From NCBI GenBank assembly GCA_031835245.1, contig JAVKOQ010000165.1, forward strand, positions 1-64,000: a stretch of DNA of 64,000 bases, given 5' to 3'. This document shows, in pieces, positions 22,230 to 35,262 of this stretch; the first letter of the stretch is position 1; every line of letters begins with the position of its first letter. Both the position numbers and the translations under genes were made by a program. This DNA is from Balamuthia mandrillaris (taxonomy: Eukaryota; Discosea; Longamoebia; Balamuthiidae). The notes beneath the pieces are model-generated. The model saw only the letters and a program-made list of their open reading frames with translations. It did no database searches and was not told where the DNA came from.

Positions 22230-23430
22230 TTATTGTTGCTTTCGTTCAAGAATTTTGACTTCATCGCCCACTTTTAACTTTCCTTCGTTTAACTGGTTTT
22301 TTTTTTGTGTGTGAACATTGAGAGAGAGAGCAGAGAGAGAGGAGGAGAGCAGAGAGCAGAGAGCAGAGAGCAGAGAGAGAGAATGAACCTGCATCATCAA
22401 TTGTCCGAAGTCAGCATATGCGATGTTGCCACCGCGTGCTCTGTATCTTCTCAGCGCAGCCAACGGACCTGTGACACATTCCAAAATCAGCCACAAAAAG
22501 GAAAAGCAAAGGTATAAACACCAGCCAACGCACCTCCTCTTTTGACTTCCTCGCCAGTCTGTTGGTTGATGCCAATGATTTGACACCGACTACACGCCTT
22601 GTAGACCATAAACTTGACCTCCCCGATCTCCACAACCAACCACTCGTCCTCTCCATAAGGCTTCAGCTCGTCGCCGTCATCGCCTTCCTCTTGCCGAACC
22701 ACGATGTTCGCTCGGAACCGATCCACCGGAACTGCGGCGTTGCCGTTTTGCGTCAATCGCTCATTGAGGTCCCGCAAAGAGGGCTCGGAGACGAGCAAAA
22801 TCGGTCCATCATCGGCGAAGGAAACCTGCGGCCCAGGAATACTCGGATGGGCCATCCTCTGGAATGAAGGCCCCATTTTGACCAAACGAGCCCCCATAGT
22901 GTCGAGGTACGTGCTTATCCAGGAGGCCGCTGCCTCGCCTTGGTCCACCGCAGACACCTTGTTGTCCCAAACATCCACTTGGACTTCGTCGTCGCCGTTG
23001 TTGTTGTTGTTGGACGAGGGGGAAGAGGGACAAGGAATGAGGAGAGGTTCCATGTTTGGGGCGTCCAGTTGCAGCGAGTGGCCGGGGAGTTGGGTGGTCC
23101 GAACGGTTGCCATTTGAGGAAAGCGACGTTGGGAGAGGAAGGTGTGGTTGCCGTCCACAAACATGAACCTTCTGTCGTTCACAAAGCCATGCAGATCGAC
23201 TTGAGCTTCTTCCACAGGGATACCTGTTGAGCGTGTGCGATGACTACAAATCCCATCCAGAGACTCTCTCTTTTTTTAAAAAAGAAAAGTAAAAAACCTT
23301 GGCATGACTTGACTGGATAGATGTGCAGAGATGAAACCGTGACTTTGGTTCTTCTTTGGTGGTGCCCCTTTCCAAGCAGCACACATTGGGCAGCCCTGGC
23401 CCCACTCCTGGGCTTCACCCCACCTCTCAT
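22230..23430 (-). CDS. MOSC-domain molybdenum cofactor protein, mARC-like
   Basis: About 321 aa. Exons on the minus strand: 23430-23298, 23223-22534, 22468-22389 and 22292-22230. A basic N-terminus (MRGGVKPRSGARAAQ) may be a mitochondrial targeting signal. VTVSSLHIYPVKSCQG is the hallmark start of the MOSC N-terminal beta-barrel. The MOSC domain has VPVDRFRANIVV and YKACSRCQIIGINQQTGE, carrying the conserved cysteine region that ligates molybdenum in mARC proteins, and ends with VGDEVKIL. mARC enzymes reduce N-hydroxylated compounds with electrons from cytochrome b5 and its reductase; this activity is inferred from the family. It is divergent from the EDC4 gene across a region with two TGTCGACA sites. 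The start is the first in-frame ATG of exon 1. Confidence 0.82.
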
Positions 23431-23810
23431 TCTCTGTCTGTCTGGTGGTAATGCGCTCCATGTCGACACAGAAAGACACACGTCATTTCGCGATCATCTA
23501 TTATTTGTCGACACACACGAGGAGTCGAAGGACAGCAAAAAAAAGAGAGCAAAAAAAACCACTGTGAAGACACTCACTGAACAGACGCTGCCGTCTGAGC
23601 ATCTGGCAAGCCCCTCAAGTTTACCTATTTTTTTTTCCAGTCAACTCCTTCGAAGTAAGAGCTTGCTACGGATTGGGATCGAACCGGTTTCATGTATGTA
23701 GGACACTTTTTTTTTTTGAAATCCATCCTTTCCTTCTCGTTCTGATCTGAGCGAAAAAATTATAATCTGCTGAAAAAAGATAGCACACAGAAAAAAACAA
23801 ACTCAACCCT
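23431..23810. promoter_or_regulatory. Bidirectional intergenic region, mARC-like / EDC4
   Basis: This lies between divergent genes and has no coding signal. TGTCGACA occurs at 23461-23468 and at 23516-23523, 55 bp apart, with a CGTCATTT between them. The first site is only about 30 bp from the mARC-like start codon, so it may lie in that gene's 5' UTR. Confidence 0.45.
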
Positions 23811-25134
23811 ATGGAAGTTGACAAAGGCTTAAACGAACTACAACCCTCTTCTCAGAACGGAGGAAGAGCCTCGCCTCCTGCTCTCGTTTCTCCTCAACCC
23901 CAATTCATGCAGCACCGACCGCCGCCTACTGGCATCATGTTGCCACAACACATGCGTGGCTCTCCATCTCCTCCCCTCCAATCGGGTGGCAGTGGTGGGC
24001 CAGGCTCTCCCTTCTTAGTCGGTGGTGGCGGTGGCTACATGAGCCCTCCCCACCTCCCTCAACACCATCCTATGCACCACCCTCAGCACCACCTTCCCAT
24101 GCACCATCCTGTCATGGCCTTTCACCCTCACCCCCATTCCCAGTCGCCTCGCCCTCTTCCTTTGTACACTGCCTCTTCCCCTTCTCCTGTTGCGACTGCT
24201 GCTTCCACTAGCGGCGGCAGCGGCCCGCAAACCCTAGAAGCCCTCTTGAAGCAACAATTGGGCTTGACTTCTTCTCCTTCTTCTTCTGTCGAAGAGACAA
24301 CAACAGGCTACCGAGGCGTTCCTCCTCCCGAGCAGCCCTCAACTGATGGAAATTCCTCCTTCTCTTCTTCTTCCTTTTCCTCTAACAACCACAATGACAG
24401 CGAAAACAAAGACACCCCCACGCCACCGACTTCGAATACAACTGAAACTGCAGCCACTCCGACTGCTGCCTCTGCCTCTCCTCCATCCTCTGTTGGATCT
24501 TCTACTCCTGGCACGCCGTCCACAATGGAAGCGAAGACACCTTCCTCGCGAAAGAAACGGTGAGTGAGACGTTGGTTCGAGCGTACCCTTCACTCTTTAG
24601 CGCATCTTTAATCTTCTCTCCCCTTTCTCTTCCTCCCTTCTTTCAGAAGTACGGCATCAGAGCCTGGTTTACGCCTACAAGGAGCGGTGGTGGATTATGC
24701 CAGTGTGAGGCCTAAACAGCTACCTCAGCTTCAAGCCACTCAGCCCATTACTCTCTACAATCCTGCTCAAACCTACCATCTCGGCACTCTTATTGCTGTC
24801 ACTAAGGACTATATTTGCTATGCTATCAAAGGTAACCGTCACTCTATTCTCTCTCTCTTTGGGTTTTGTGCTCAGTTTTTTTGCTCATATTTTACAGGAC
24901 ACATGATTCGAGCCATTCATATATTCACTGGCGAAACGGTATTGTTGCGAGGTCACACCCAACGAGTGACGGACTTGCGTGCCTTTCATCGGGGTAACCT
25001 TCTCGCCAGTGTTGGTAAGGATGGACTTATATTTGTGTGGAAAATTTTGCAACGCAAAGCAGAAACCGAGGGCAGCAAAGCATCCGACCAAGTAGCAACA
25101 ATCATCGAGTATGCACTTCTCCCCCTGGAGCGTT

Positions 25135-25176
<42 letters not shown>

Positions 25177-28100
25177 AACCTCCTTGCAATATGTAGTAAG
25201 GAAATCGTGTTGAAGATAGAGCATGAAGAGGGCTCCGAGAAGCAGCATCAACGGGTCGTGTGGCACCCAGCACACAGCAATATCCTTGCCACATCAGCCT
25301 CTGATGGCAACGTCTACATATGGGATATACGCAAGCTTCTTGAAAATGCCGAAAACAATGTGGTAGTGCACAACGCTTCGACTCCTGGGGTTATTGTTGC
25401 CCCAGTCGCGTCAAAGGTCAGGTTCTAAATGAATTCATTTCTCATACTTTCATATGGAATTCGCGTTTAAACCTTTTCTTGCCAACAGATAAACGACTTG
25501 TGCTTCTCACCAGATGGTGGAAAGCTAGCGATAGCAAGCGAGGATGGCAACGTTCGCATCTTTGACCTGGAGACCCAAGCCTTTGTACAAACATGGAATG
25601 CTCACGGTGGTGAACCTGTTCATGCTGTGCGATGGACCAGTGGCCCACCGGTCACGGCTTCGTCTTCCGTGGCTGGAGAAGCATTCGTGACTGGCGGACA
25701 GGCCAACCGAGAAATTGTTGTTTGGAATACAGACACCTGGACAAGACGGCAGACCATTGAATTGGAGCATTCTGCTTCTGACTCGAAGGAAGCTAGTAGT
25801 CCAGGACAAACCCTGTACTTCAATCATGTGGCTTTTGATCCCTCATCTACCTTCTTATTTGTGGCTCGTGCCGCTGATTCATCCGTCATTGTGGTGCATA
25901 TGGCGCGAGCTGCTGCAATCACGACTGAAGGAATGAGAGGCGACGCCGCCGATACCTTACCTTCAAATTCTTCCCTTGAAGACATCACCACGGCATCTGC
26001 TGCCTCACCTCTTCCGACCGGCCTATCTCCGGACGCTGGCTGTTGCTACTTTGACTACCTTAGCGAGCTCAACGTAGGACAACCTATACTGAGCTTCACG
26101 GCCACTAACCAGAGCCTTCCTACTGCCTCGCCCAGCCCACAGGAGCCCTCCGTTTCTTCCTCATCCCAAAAATTGGAAACCAAACTTTATTGCATGCAGG
26201 CCAAAGCCATTCAGATGTATGACCTCACAGCACGAATCCCTCAGTTAGCGGGTGATGCTGCTGCCTCTCCTATGAAACGCTCCAAATCTTCCAAACGCTC
26301 CTCTTCTAGAACCCGATCCTTATCCAAGCTCTCTCTTTCTGGTAAGAGAAAGCTGGCCCCACGTGCTCCTGCCGTAGAACCAGAAGCTCCTCCTTCGGAG
26401 GAGAGTGGCAAGAATACTGATGTACAGCAAGAGGAAAATGAAGGAGCTTCCAGCGAACAAGAAAAAAAGCTGCAGGAAGGCGCTGCATCGGAAGTTCCAA
26501 CACAGCAACAAGCCCAACCTCCAGCAGCAGACCAAACGACGACACTGGATCATGAGAAACAACCACAGCTACCACCGCAACCTGATGAAGAACATGCAAA
26601 GGGAGAATGCTCTTCACCAACAGTGGACGGAGTTGCTGAAACTATCGAACCAAAGGAAAAATCGGAGGAGATCGCTGCTACTTCCACTGCTGAAGAACAG
26701 CCTGAATCTCCTTCCAACACACCTCCTTCCGCAGTTGAAAGTCATAAAAACGAGAAATCGCCTACCCCCAAAGCGGATGAGGTGAGTACTGGACAGTCAA
26801 GTGCTGCTTCCGTGCCTCCTCCTCGCTCCTCCGAGGCCCTGGGTGACACACAAGAACAATCCGCCTCCCTCACGGAAGTTTCCGAGACCACCACAGAGAT
26901 GACCTCAAAGAAGTCACCCTCCTTTTCTATACTGCCAGAATCCACCAAAGAAGAGCCATCGCAGGCCAATAATAATAAGGCTGGTCCTGATACTACCCAT
27001 GCCACTCCACCGCCGACTCCTGCGTCCCCTCAGCAGCGCCCCAAACACGCCGAGAAGCCCACCACGCCCACCACTGGCAACAACAACAAAAAGGGTGCTA
27101 ACAAGAACAGGCGCAAGGAATCGCAAGTGAAACAAGGTCCAGGCGTTCTTCCTGCAGCAAATACTGGTGCTTCATCCAACTCCTCTTCATCCATTCCCTC
27201 ATCTGCTGCTCCCGCCTCTAGCCCTGCCTCTGGTACACCGGCTGCAGGCCAAACCGTCTCCATTCTTTCGCGATCCAACAAACGCTCTCAACGATCCTCA
27301 AACAATGTGGGCCTCCCTGAAGTGAACAGCTCTTTGCCTACTGCATCCAGTGTCCCTGTTGCTGCGGAAGCCTCCGGCACAGACCAACTCGCTCTCTCGC
27401 GACTGTTGACAGAGTTGCAAGGAATGAGAAACGACATGAAGGCCATGGAAGCCAATACTGCTCTTCGTATGGAACAAACATTGCAACGACAAATGGAAGC
27501 TCAATGTACGCTATGGTGTCTGTTTTTCTGTTTGGTACTTGCATTAATATCGCATTTTTCCTCCACTTTTTAAACGGAAAGTTGCCCGGCTGGAAAAGAA
27601 AAACGAGGAAAGAGATAAACAAGCCAGAGATCGGCAGCAGCGCCTCTTTGCTGCCATTTCCCAAAATATCAACGCCACGGTCACACAGACGGTAGAAAAG
27701 GCAGTTCAAAAAGAAGTACAAAACCTTGTTATTCCAACACTCCAACGAAGCTTGCGTTCTATGGAGACTTCACTCAACAAAACGGTGCACGAGGGCATTT
27801 TGAAGCCTTTGTTGACGGTTCTCTCTCTCTCTCTCTCTTTCTTGTGTTCTGGTTTGGACTTACTCGGTTTTGAAATAGGAATTGGAACCAAAGCTTAGCG
27901 CTGTGGCAACCTCATTGACCGACAATCTAGCGCAAGCGTTAAGCAAGCGGGACCAGGAAGGGGTCTCTTCTTCAACCAACGCCGTTCAACTGGCCCAGGT
28001 TCCATCGGCTCTCTCTCTCGCCGCTACCAATCAACTCGCCGCCTCTCTGCAGCAACCAGTACAAGAGGCCTTTAGCTCCTACTTTAAGGACATTCTCGTC

Positions 28101-29192
28101 CCTGCATTTGAGAACTCTTGCCGTGCCATGTTTGTGCAAATCGATGCCTCCATAAAGAACGGCCTTAAGGAGAGCTTCCGCTCTCTTGAAGCCAGAGGGG
28201 CACCCTCCGCTGCAGGAGGAACAGGAGGAAGTGGAAGTGGCATTGAACTCACTGCTGAGTATGGGCTGATGATGCAGCAGATGCGCACGGCGGTGCAAAC
28301 GCTGGTGGATATCTCCAGCGGGCTGAATAGAAGCATCGTGGAGACGCAGAACCAATTGTTGCTGCACTATGCCAGCTCTATGGAGGCTCTCCAACAGCAA
28401 GCCGCAGGAATGTTGTACGTACAGCTAAAGTTTAAATTGTCTATCTAGTTCTCGTATTTTTTCCCACTATTTACTCACTTTGGTTCGCTTTTTTGGTTTC
28501 CAAGACCAAGACAAGGCGGTGTTGCACAGGCAGAAAAGAAAGAGGATGTTACAACCACATTGAACCGCCTTCTTAACCAGTCTCGCTACGAAGAAGCCTT
28601 CAATCTGGTATATCTCTCTCGCTCTCTCTCTCCTCCCTCCCTCCTAGTATTTCTAACTGATGGTATAAAGGTGCTAAGCCAAAGCAATGTTGACCTGTTA
28701 ACTTGGTTATGCTCTCAAGTGGATCCGCAGACGGTCTTTGCCAAGACACCCGCCATGGACCAACTGGTGCTCCTCTCCCTGCTGCAACAACTTGGCTTTG
28801 CCCTGGATCAAGACAGCCAGCTGAAGCTGCGTTGGCTGACGGAGATCGCCCTGCAAGTGGACCCCACCAACCCAACCACCACCACCCTAGCCAGCCCCAT
28901 TCTCAACACCCTCCTCCAAAACCTGGAGCAGGTGCTGTTGCCACAGCTAAGCGCCAGCAGGGATCGCACCACCATGCACTCGTTCAAGGTGCTCACTCAC
29001 ATTGTCAACTCTTTGCTGCAAGAGTGTGACAAGGAGACCTCCTCCTCTGCCGCTTCCCTCTCTGCCCCCAACACCATTTCCTCCTCCGCTGCCGCCCTTC
29101 CTTCTTCTGCTGCCTCCTCATCCGCACCACCCACTTCCGCCAAGCACCAAACCTCCTCCTCCTCAACCAAAGCCAAAAGCAAACGTCCCTGA
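23811..29192 (+). CDS. EDC4: Enhancer of mRNA decapping 4 (Ge-1/Varicose) homolog
   Basis: About 1,592 aa from nine exons: 23811-24559, 24647-24831, 24898-25108, 25197-25416, 25489-27505, 27582-27817, 27879-28414, 28505-28607 and 28671-29192. The His/Pro/Ser-rich N-terminus (about 1-245) is disordered. Residues about 250-620 form a WD40 propeller (ETVLLRGHTQRVTDLRAF, NILATSASDGNVYIWDIR, KLAIASEDGNVRIFDLE). A long low-complexity linker follows, then coiled coil (about 1100-1250) and the Ge-1 C-terminal domain: AFSSYFKDILVPAFE with CRAMFVQI, and LLTWLCSQVDPQTVF with QLVLLSLLQQLGFAL. Ge-1 proteins scaffold DCP1-DCP2 in P-bodies and promote 5' decapping. The domain order and C-terminal signature make the assignment firm. 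A (CT)n tract fills part of intron 3. Confidence 0.9.
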
Positions 29193-30242
29193 CTTTTGTT
29201 TTTCTCATTTTCAGGTCGTCATGAAATAATACATCACGACGACACGAAATTTATACTCGGCCTCTCGCCACGTCAGCGTTTATTCTGCGATTTTTCCGCT
29301 ATCAGCTTTTTTCCGCAGAGGATTCTTCCTGGAAAATGTGCCGCGAAAACATTTGGAGGATAATAATAAAAAAAAAATAACGTCAAAAGAATAAAAAAAC
29401 CCCCTAACCACGACACGACAGTTTTCCTCTTGCGCTACGTTTGCGACTCACCCCTATCTCCTTTTTTTTTTTGCAGCTTGTTGGTGCTACACTTTCCACG
29501 ACGACCTCCCTTACTCTCTGAAGGACCCCGACTAGCTTTACTACTCCAACCTTCTGACAAACCCTCATTTGATTTTTTAATTATTTTTTTTTCTTTGTTT
29601 TGCTACGCATTTCACCCCAAGTTGGCTTCGACATCGCCCTCTTTCGTTTGTTTTTTTTATGAAAAGTAGATTCTAAGTTGCTTTGAATTTACTTCTACTC
29701 TCCATCATCAAAAAAATCAACAACTGATACCTCAAACCCCTTTACTCGTCATATGGCATCTTTCTGCCCAAAAACATCCACATCCGCTGCTGCCGCCGCT
29801 ACTGCTACTTTTACTTTTATTCCCGCTTCTGCTGCTGCTGTCATTTTCAACTCCATAGCCACCACCACTTACATTAGTTTTATTTACGTTCTCACCGCCA
29901 CCTTCGCATCGGCCACTGCCACTACTGCCACTTGCTCCGAAGAAGAGAAAAAGAAAGAGGAGCGAGAGGAACCCCTCCATAACAACAACCCCAATTACAA
30001 TCTGAACGCGGGCAACAACACCCACAACCTCCCTCAACGCCCCGGCAACGATCAAGAGCAAAGGGTAAAGGATCAACAGAAAGAAGAAGATAAGGAAGGA
30101 GGCGTCGTTGTGGGCGGAGGGGCTAGTAAGAAGGATTCCAAAAAAGACCTTGATTGGGGTTGTTTACTTCGATTGTAAATTTTCTCTGAAAGGGCAACAA
30201 CACACAACAGAAACACCGAAAGATATCACAACATCATCAACA
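29193..30242. other. 1-kb spacer between EDC4 and the Rad5-like gene
   Basis: No gene was recognised. It has T-rich and A-rich runs, a patch of Thr/Ala-like codons without homology (29753-30178), and a purine-rich stretch before 30243. The Rad5-like frame stays open upstream to about 30108 but with no ATG, so this part is taken as 5' UTR. Confidence 0.4.
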
Positions 30243-32988
30243 ATGAGCGAATTTGCGTACAGCGGTCAAGAAAGCTCTAACACCATCGGCGAAGCAGAGC
30301 TTTTCGCATTGGACCCGGAAACGCTGCTGAACGAGCAAAACTTCCAAGTTGCCGAGCAACTGGTCGAAAGCTTCAACGATGGCGGCAGCAACTTTGAGTT
30401 CATCACCGACCTCGCCAACCAACTCAACAACCTGTACGGCAACAAGGGAGGCGAAGCGGAGTACCCTTACGTTATTAACGACGCTGTCAACGGCGGCAGT
30501 ACCGGTGATGAGGCGTATGCGATGGTGGAAGGAACGGCGTCGACTGAGGTCACGGAGAGATACATCGGAAGTATGGAGTGCGAGGTTCTCACTTCAACGG
30601 AGTTGGAGGACGCCGGCCCTTTGATTCCCGGTGGGGATGTGGTAATGGCCAAGTTCGCCATGGATGACATCCAAGTGCAAGTGCTCAACTATGACGAGTT
30701 CCACAAGATTGGCCACATCCCAAAAACGACTGCAGCGTGGCTCTCTCCTCTGATGGAGAGTCCGCAGGTGAAGATCGTGGCGCACCTCCCCAACCAACTG
30801 GACGACAATCTGGCGATAATCATCAAGTTCTACCTGCTGCTAAGCCCCGGAACCTTCGAGGTGGTGGTGGAGCCACAAGAACACAATTCCTTGCAACACT
30901 TGGCAGCCGCCCTGCACAAGCAACTCCAGGATCTGGTGCCGGTGACAATCAAACCTCGTTCTAGCTTCTTCAGTGTCGAAAATGGTTCCTCTTCGCTGTT
31001 CCGCCCCTCCCCTTTCAACGATAGGAAACGAGAGTTGGCTGTTTCTCTTCCCAATATCCCATATGAGCCCATGAAGCGCTTTAAACCAGGAGCCGAGCTT
31101 ATCTCAGACCCTGAGCTATCTAAGACTGCCAAGCACCCAGGACAAGACCCTGCCTTGGGCCAAGAAATCCAAGCGTGGCTGGAGAATCTGCACACGAGAC
31201 AAACGGAGCTTGAGGAAATGGAACCTTCTCCGAACCTCAACCTCACTCTCCGCTCCTACCAGAAGCAGGCTCTCGGTTGGATGGTATCTCGCGAACGTTC
31301 CAGCTCAGAGCTGATGCAACTTACCGAAGATGCCAAGAAGCAGCTTCCGCCCCCTTGGAAGGAGTACACCACCAACACCGGCCTCAAGTACTATTTCAAT
31401 CCCGAAACACAAGTTACCACGTGGGACTTTCCAGAACAGACCGTACACGCCAAGCAGGAAAACGTTCATCTGACCGTTCGCGGAGGCATCCTTGCCGATC
31501 AAATGGGTATGGGTAAGACGATCGAAGTGCTCTCCTTGATGCTGACCAACACCTTCCGCGAACCTGATGGTGAGGCATCATCTTTGGAGGAGCCCAAGCC
31601 TTTCACAGAGGATACCCTTTGCAAGACCAATCTCGTGGTGTGCCCTCTCTCCGTGCTCATGCAATGGTTGGAAGAGATCAAGAATCACACCAAACCGGGC
31701 AAGATCTCCATTTACGTCTACCATGGCATCCAGCGCAATCGCGACCCGGAGTTCCTGGCTAAACACGACGTCGTCATCACTACCTACTCCACTCTCGCAG
31801 CCGAGCTGCCTAGCGAGAAAAAAGGCAAGCGGCCGCGTAAACCCGAAACTCCCGCTTTGCTCAAAATGAAGTGGTTTAGAGTTATTTTGGACGAGGCTCA
31901 CACCATCAAGGATCGTTCCACACGCACTGCTAAAGCTGCTTTTGCCCTCAACGCTGAGAGACGATGGTGCGTTACCGGTACGCCCATTCAAAACAAGCTC
32001 GACGATCTTTTCAGTTTGTTGCACTTCTTGCAAGTGGAGCCCTATGGCGAATACAATCAATGGAACCAGCTCATCATGAAGCCCATTCGAAACAAGGATG
32101 AGACCGGCTTTGCGATCCTGCAAGGCATCCTAGAGACGATTCTCTTGCGACGTACGAAGGATCAGAGGATAAACGGCGTACCAATTGTCTTGCTTCCTCC
32201 CAGAATCGTGAAGCTTCGAAGCTACTATTTCAGGGAGGAAGAAGACGACTTCTACCAATCCTTGTGGTCCCAATCGAAGACCAAGTTCAATGCCTACATT
32301 CGAGCGGGCTCCGTTTTGAAGAACTACGCCCATATCTTGGAGCTCCTCTTGCGTCTTCGGCAGGCTTGCAACCATCCTTACCTCGTTCTCAACAGCAAAC
32401 GCACCGGCCCGCAAGATGTTTCCAAGATAGTGCAGCGCTATCAAGCGGAGGTCAACTCTGGCAACCAAATCGCGTGTAATAGATTGCGTGACATTATTGC
32501 TGCCTGGGCTGACGAGGAATGCGTGCTTTGTCTGGAGAGCATGGAAGAACCCGTTGTTACCCCTTGTGGCCATCTTTTCTGCAAGGTTTGTACTCTTTGT
32601 TAGCTCTTCCCTCTCTTTTCTCCCATCTAATACCTGTTATCGTTTTGCTATATTAGGCTTGTATCTTGCGACATCTTCACAGCGGTTTGGATTCTAGTTG
32701 TGCCACTTGTTCACAGAGAGTGCGACCGGAAGAACTGATCGCTCTGCCAAAGCGAGAAAAACCACTTCTGGATCTTTCACTGCCGGGAGCCGAGAGCAAC
32801 GAGAATAGCGGCGATGGAGATCTCGCACAAGACCGACCGTTGAAGAGCATGATGGCCAACGTCTGGAAGAGTAGCACCAAGATTGATGCTCTTATGCAAG
32901 AACTCACTAGCGTGATTCAGCAAGACCCAACTATCAAGAGCATTGTCTTTTCCCAATGGACATCGATGGTACGTTCTCTCCGTCTCTT

Positions 32989-33044
<56 letters not shown>

Positions 33045-33584
33045 CCTCCCTCCCTCCCTCCCTCCCTCCCCTCTGTTATTAACTATTCTCTCAAAAAGTT
33101 GGATTTAGTGGAAATACCTATGAAAGCGTTGGGCATCAAGTTTGTCCGCTTGGACGGAAGCATGTCTCAGAACCAGAGGGAGGCCTCCATTCGCTTCTTC
33201 CGTTCCGATCCTGATATCAAAGTCTTTTTGGTGTCCATGAAAGCTGGTGGCCTTGGTCTCAATCTTACTTCGGCCTCTCATGTCTTCTTGCTGGTACGAA
33301 TTCTATTTTCTATCGCTTTGTGAAGAAACCTATTGACTCCTCTATTTATCAAATAGGATCCGTGGTGGAACCCTGCAACAGAAGATCAGGCGATAGACAG
33401 AGTGCATCGCTTGGGCCAATCGCGTCCCGTCATTGTGACCCGCTTTGTAATCCAAGGGACCATCGAGGAGAGGATCCTGGAGCTGCAAGAGAAGAAGAAG
33501 ATGCTAGCACAGGGAGTAATGATGAAATCCAAGGAGCTGCGACAGATAAGGATCGATGAACTGCGGCTGCTCTTCCGTGACTGA
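30243..33584 (+). CDS. Rad5/HLTF-like SNF2 translocase with RING finger and WW insert
   Basis: About 1,025 aa. Exons are 30243-32585, 32657-32968, 33099-33293 and 33357-33584. An N-terminal region (about 125-235, with [16 protein letters not shown]) resembles the HIRAN domain of Rad5/HLTF. The SNF2 motor begins [14 protein letters not shown] (about 336). A WW domain ([19 protein letters not shown]...TTWDFP, about 368-398) is inserted before motif [14 protein letters not shown] (about 421). Motif II is DEAH (about 550). A C3HC4 RING ([30 protein letters not shown]) interrupts the two RecA lobes, as in Rad5. Motifs V-VI read [14 protein letters not shown] and [12 protein letters not shown]. Rad5/HLTF remodel stalled forks and poly-ubiquitinate PCNA for error-free damage bypass; the role here is inferred. 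A long (CT)n tract fills intron 2. Confidence 0.9.
32990..33070. repeat. (CT)n and (TCCC)n tract in Rad5-like intron 2
   Basis: About 50 bp of pure CT repeat followed by about 28 bp of TCCC repeat, on the sense strand of a plus-strand gene, between the donor at 32969 and the acceptor at 33098. Confidence 0.95.
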
Positions 33585-34139
33585 TTTTTTCATTTTTTTT
33601 CTTATTTGTATTTCTTTCTTTGTACAAACACACCTAAAGTTCTTTCATTTTTTCGACTTAGCATCTCGGTGAAAGGGGAGAGGGAGAAAGCGAGAAATGA
33701 GTCAGCGTCCCTTAAAAGGGAGATGCTATCGTTCGATCTCAAGGTGATCCATAGGAGACGTCTAAAGAGGGCAGATTGGCCGACCCAGTAGAGCGATTGT
33801 GTCTGGTTCTGCACCACAGCGAGCTCTCGAAGTTGCTTTGCCGATGGCCCAGGCCCACCTGCGAAATACCTTTTTGTTCAATAACGTGCATCCGTTTTCG
33901 CTGGAGCATGCCGTGATGCAGAACCAGACGCGCAACAGGAGCTGTGGTGGCCTTGGCTCGTAGTTGCTGTTCTTTCAGCGACTGTCCGACATCTCAAAGA
34001 AGAAATCAAAGATGCAGGGGAAACAAACAAACTGGCATTTCACAGGTTGGCCCTGCCGAACAGGTCAAAAAACGCTTGCGGGTGAAGAGGGATAACAAGA
34101 TGTGGTGATCGTCAAAATTCTTTGTGCCACTATCAAGCA
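33585..34139. other. Spacer between the Rad5-like gene and tRNA-Ser
   Basis: No gene was recognised. A short T-rich region follows the Rad5-like stop codon; the rest is mixed sequence without an open frame of note. Confidence 0.4.
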
Positions 34140-34221
34140 GACATCGTGACCGAGTGGTTAAGGTGATTGACTAGAAATCAATTGGGCTCCGCCCGCGCAG
34201 GTTCGAATCCTGCCGATGTCG
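34140..34221 (+). tRNA. tRNA-Ser (anticodon AGA)
   Basis: An 82-nt class II tRNA. The acceptor stem GACATCG pairs with CGATGTC and is followed by discriminator G. The D-arm contains GAGTGGTTAAGG (A box). The anticodon loop is GACTAGAAATC, giving anticodon AGA, read as IGA after inosine editing. A long variable arm (GGGCTCCGCCC) typical of serine tRNAs is present, and the T-arm has GGTTCGAATCC (B box). There is no intron. T-runs within about 30 bp downstream could terminate polymerase III. A near-identical copy lies at 61032-61113. Confidence 0.95.
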
Positions 34222-34337
34222 ATATCATTTTGGCTTTTCTTTAATTCGAATTTTTTGCGAAATTTTTAGTGGAAAAACGCCAACAAGTGACTTTTACAAA
34301 AAAAGAGAGCAGAAAAGAAGCAACAACGTGCAAGGAG

Positions 34338-35215
34338 ATGGTAAGGGTGCTCTGCGTGGCGGAGAAGCCCAGCGTTGCGAAGGAGATCTCCAAGATTTTA
34401 TCAGGAGGACAGTGCCGAACAGTACTATTTTTTCTTTCCCTCCCCTTTGAAGAAGAGATGCTGCTGCTCACATTTCTCCTTCGTTTAACAAGCGACAAGG
34501 CTTATCCAAGTACAACAACATCTACGAGTTTCGCTACGAGATTAGGGGACAAACATGCGACGTTGTCTTTACCTCCGTGACGGGCCATCTCATGGAGCTC
34601 GATTTTCACCAAAACTACCGCAAGTGGCACAGCTGTGACCCCGCCACGCTCTTTGCTGCCCCTGTTCAGAAAACTGTGCGCCCGGTTCGTTTTGTTTCTC
34701 TCTCATCCTTCACGCACACTGTCCAGCTCCTTCCTCTCTCTCGTTCTCTCTTGTTCTTGTTCTCTTCTCTCTCGATCTTATTTATTGGAAAACAGGATGC
34801 ACAAAACTTGGAGCGAACGCTTCATAGAGAGGCCACCAAATGCCAATGGCTCATCCTGTGGCTCGACTGCGATAGGGAAGGAGAGAACATCGCTTTTGAG
34901 GTAGTGCAGTGCTGCTCTCAGGCCAACCAACGGCTGCAGATCTTTCGTGCTCACTTTTCTGCGCTGATACCGCGGTATGTTCTTCCCCAACAGCGTTCGT
35001 TCTCCTCCATTTATTCTTGTATTCTTCTTTCTTGTTTGCATACAGAGACATACACAATGCTTGTCGGACTCTTACGCCACCGGACATAAAAGCCTCTGAT
35101 GCAGTTGATGCAAGGCAGGAATTGGACCTTCGAATTGGGGCAGCTTTCACACGGTTTCAAACGTTGCGTCTCAGCCCCAAGTTCAAAGGGTTGGATGCTA
35201 ATGTGATAAGTTTTG

Positions 35216-35262
<47 letters not shown>

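Noticed and set aside
29753-30178. Thr/Ala-rich frame upstream of the Rad5-like gene
   Set aside because: Low complexity, no homology recognised, and no clean splice connection to the Rad5-like start. Treated as non-coding.
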